64,000 nt of DNA, from contig JABTBR010000014.1 of assembly GCA_013284265.1 (NCBI GenBank), forward strand, positions 1 through 64,000. The letters run 5' to 3'. Shown here piece after piece: positions 63,019 through 64,000 of the stretch (positions within the stretch are counted from its first letter, which is position 1; every line of letters starts with the position of its first letter). The position numbers and the translations under genes were made by a program. Below the pieces are notes generated by a model, which was given only the letters and a program-made list of their open reading frames with translations, was not told where the DNA came from and did no database searches. This stretch comes from Oxalobacteraceae bacterium (GTDB taxonomy: Bacteria > Pseudomonadota > Gammaproteobacteria > Burkholderiales > Burkholderiaceae_D).

Positions 63019-63681
63019 GTGAGCACATTGAATCATCTGGACCTGGATCTGCCGAAGCTGGAATTTTGGTTTGAGTTTGGCAGCAACTATAGTTATCTGA
63101 GCGTGATGCGCATCGAGGAGCTGGCCCGGCGCACGCAGGTGCAGGTACTGTGGCGGCCGTTTTTGCTGGGGCCGATTTTCAGCAGCTTCGGCTGGAACAA
63201 CTCGCCCTTCGTGCTGCAGCAGGAAAAGGGACGCTATGTCTGGCAGGACATGCGGCGCCAGGCGACGAAATACGGACTGGAGTTGCGCCAGCCTTCGGTA
63301 TTCCCGCGCGGCGCGATGCTGCCGATGCGGGTGGCGATACTCGGGGCGGAGCGGCCGTGGATGGCCGAGTTTTGCCGGCGCGTGATGCGGCAGAATTTTG
63401 TCGAGGACCTGGACATCAACGAGGCGCAAAACGTCAGGCGCGCCCTGGCGGACCTGGTGCCCGATCCCGAGGCGGCCATCGTGCAGGCCCAAAGCGATGC
63501 CAACAAGACGCGCCTGCGCGAGCAGACCGCGGCGGCGGCCGCACGCGGCATCTTCGGCGGTCCGACCTTTTTCGTGGGCGATGAGATGTTCTGGGGCGAC
63601 GACCGCATGGACGACGCATTCGCCTACGCGGCGCAGCTGCGGCACGCGCAGCTGCAAGAGCAGCTGACTTTGCGGAAATGA
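63019..63681 (+). CDS. DsbA-fold isomerase (2-hydroxychromene-2-carboxylate isomerase-like)
   Basis: A protein of 220 residues with a thioredoxin-like fold: LEFWFEFGSNYSYLSVMRIEEL, VLWRPFLLGPIF and GIFGGPTFFVGDEMFWGDDRMD are hallmarks of kappa-GST/HCCA isomerases that use glutathione. GTG at 63019 preceded by GGGAGA is the start. It follows the CmcJ-like gene by 65 bases; the pair probably acts on an aromatic or small organic substrate. Confidence 0.87.
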   Translation: MSTLNHLDLDLPKLEFWFEFGSNYSYLSVMRIEELARRTQVQVLWRPFLLGPIFSSFGWNNSPFVLQQEKGRYVWQDMRRQATKYGLELRQPSVFPRGAMLPMRVAILGAERPWMAEFCRRVMRQNFVEDLDINEAQNVRRALADLVPDPEAAIVQAQSDANKTRLREQTAAAAARGIFGGPTFFVGDEMFWGDDRMDDAFAYAAQLRHAQLQEQLTLRK

Positions 63682-63691
63682 GGGGACGATC

Positions 63692-64000
63692 ATGGATAGA
63701 ACTATCAATCAAGGGTCCTGGCGCAGCCCGCTGCTGACCGTGCTGTGCGGCGGCGCCATCATGGGGCTGGCCCTGGGCGCGCGCCATGTCCAGGGCCTGT
63801 TCCTGCTGCCGATGACGATGGAGCGCGGCTGGGGACGGGAGCAGTTTGCCCTGGCCATCGCACTGCAGAATCTGGTGTGGGGCCTGGCCATGCCGTTTAC
63901 CGGCATGCTGGCCGATAAATTTGGTTCGGCCAAGATCCTGTTCGGCGGCTGCCTGCTGTATGCGCTGGGCCTGTACCTGATGGCAAACGCGCGCAGCAAT
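63692..64000 (+). CDS. MFS transporter, N-terminal part (cut by window edge)
   Basis: The first 103 residues are visible: SPLLTVLCGGAIMGLALGARHVQGLFLLP, WGREQFALAIALQNLVWGL and GMLADKFGSAKILFGG, the MFS motif between helices 2 and 3. GAGGGGAC precedes the ATG. It probably takes up or exports the substrate of the two enzymes upstream. Confidence 0.85.
   Translation, partial: MDRTINQGSWRSPLLTVLCGGAIMGLALGARHVQGLFLLPMTMERGWGREQFALAIALQNLVWGLAMPFTGMLADKFGSAKILFGGCLLYALGLYLMANARSN

Overview
The window looks like a chromosomal segment of a GC-rich betaproteobacterium of the Oxalobacteraceae type (Massilia, Duganella or Janthinobacterium relatives). This rests on the housekeeping blocks (rnr-rlmB-cysE-yceH and cysS-alkA-accA-tilS-lysC-tRNA-Ser), a phasin, a PEP-CTERM protein and many long sensor kinases. 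The genus assignment is an inference from gene content, not from a search. No phage genes, transposases, integrases, rRNA or CRISPR arrays were seen.

Layout. 0.2-3.2 kb: an envelope-stress style operon (two LiaI/LiaF-like membrane proteins, a LytS-type kinase and a LytTR regulator). 3.3-7.4 kb: a DinG-like Fe-S helicase with an N-terminal PD-(D/E)XK-like region, coupled to a FAN1-like VRR-NUC nuclease. 7.6-12.4 kb: phasin, a small exported protein, a diguanylate cyclase coupled to a PAS-GAF histidine kinase, and an HxlR regulator divergent from an NmrA-like oxidoreductase. 13.5-13.8 kb: two identical tRNA-Leu(CAG) genes. 14.0-19.4 kb: a giant hybrid kinase with a haem-type CxxCH sensor, then a REC-kinase. 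19.4-20.3 kb: an AraC regulator.

20.5-33.1 kb: the most interesting region, a ten-gene co-directional biosynthetic cluster plus a 63-residue precursor peptide. It holds a LanB-like enzyme without the elimination domain (peptide aminoacyl-tRNA ligase type), a DUF692/MNIO iron enzyme with its partner, a CmoA-like carboxy-SAM synthase paralogue, a zinc-ribbon methyltransferase, an M50 protease, an MFS exporter, a radical SAM enzyme, a ferritin-like di-iron protein, a hotdog thioesterase and a PLP aminotransferase. This matches the logic of carrier-peptide pathways ('pearlins', for example 3-thiaglutamate): an amino acid is attached to the C-terminus of a scaffold peptide from aminoacyl-tRNA, modified there and cut off. 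The accessory enzymes suggest a new product. The cluster ends at a second pair of the same tRNA-Leu(CAG) genes (33.4-33.8 kb), so the 13.8-33.4 kb segment is bracketed by direct repeats.

34.1-55.0 kb is mostly core genome: RNase R, RlmB, CysE, YceH, a PEP-CTERM protein, a heptosyltransferase-like enzyme, two GNATs, two periplasmic solute-binding proteins, DUF72, a DUF1439-like lipoprotein, LpxH, two cyclophilins, CysS, AlkA, AccA, TilS and LysC. Two tRNA-Ser(GCT) genes with parallel promoters follow. 56.2-61.0 kb is a branched-chain-amino-acid-type ABC transporter operon. 61-64 kb has a LysR regulator divergent from a CmcJ/NvfI-like oxidoreductase, a DsbA-fold isomerase and an MFS gene cut by the window edge.

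A palindromic repeat family (five copies, 63-101 bp, one cut by the window edge) sits in the spacers between genes throughout.
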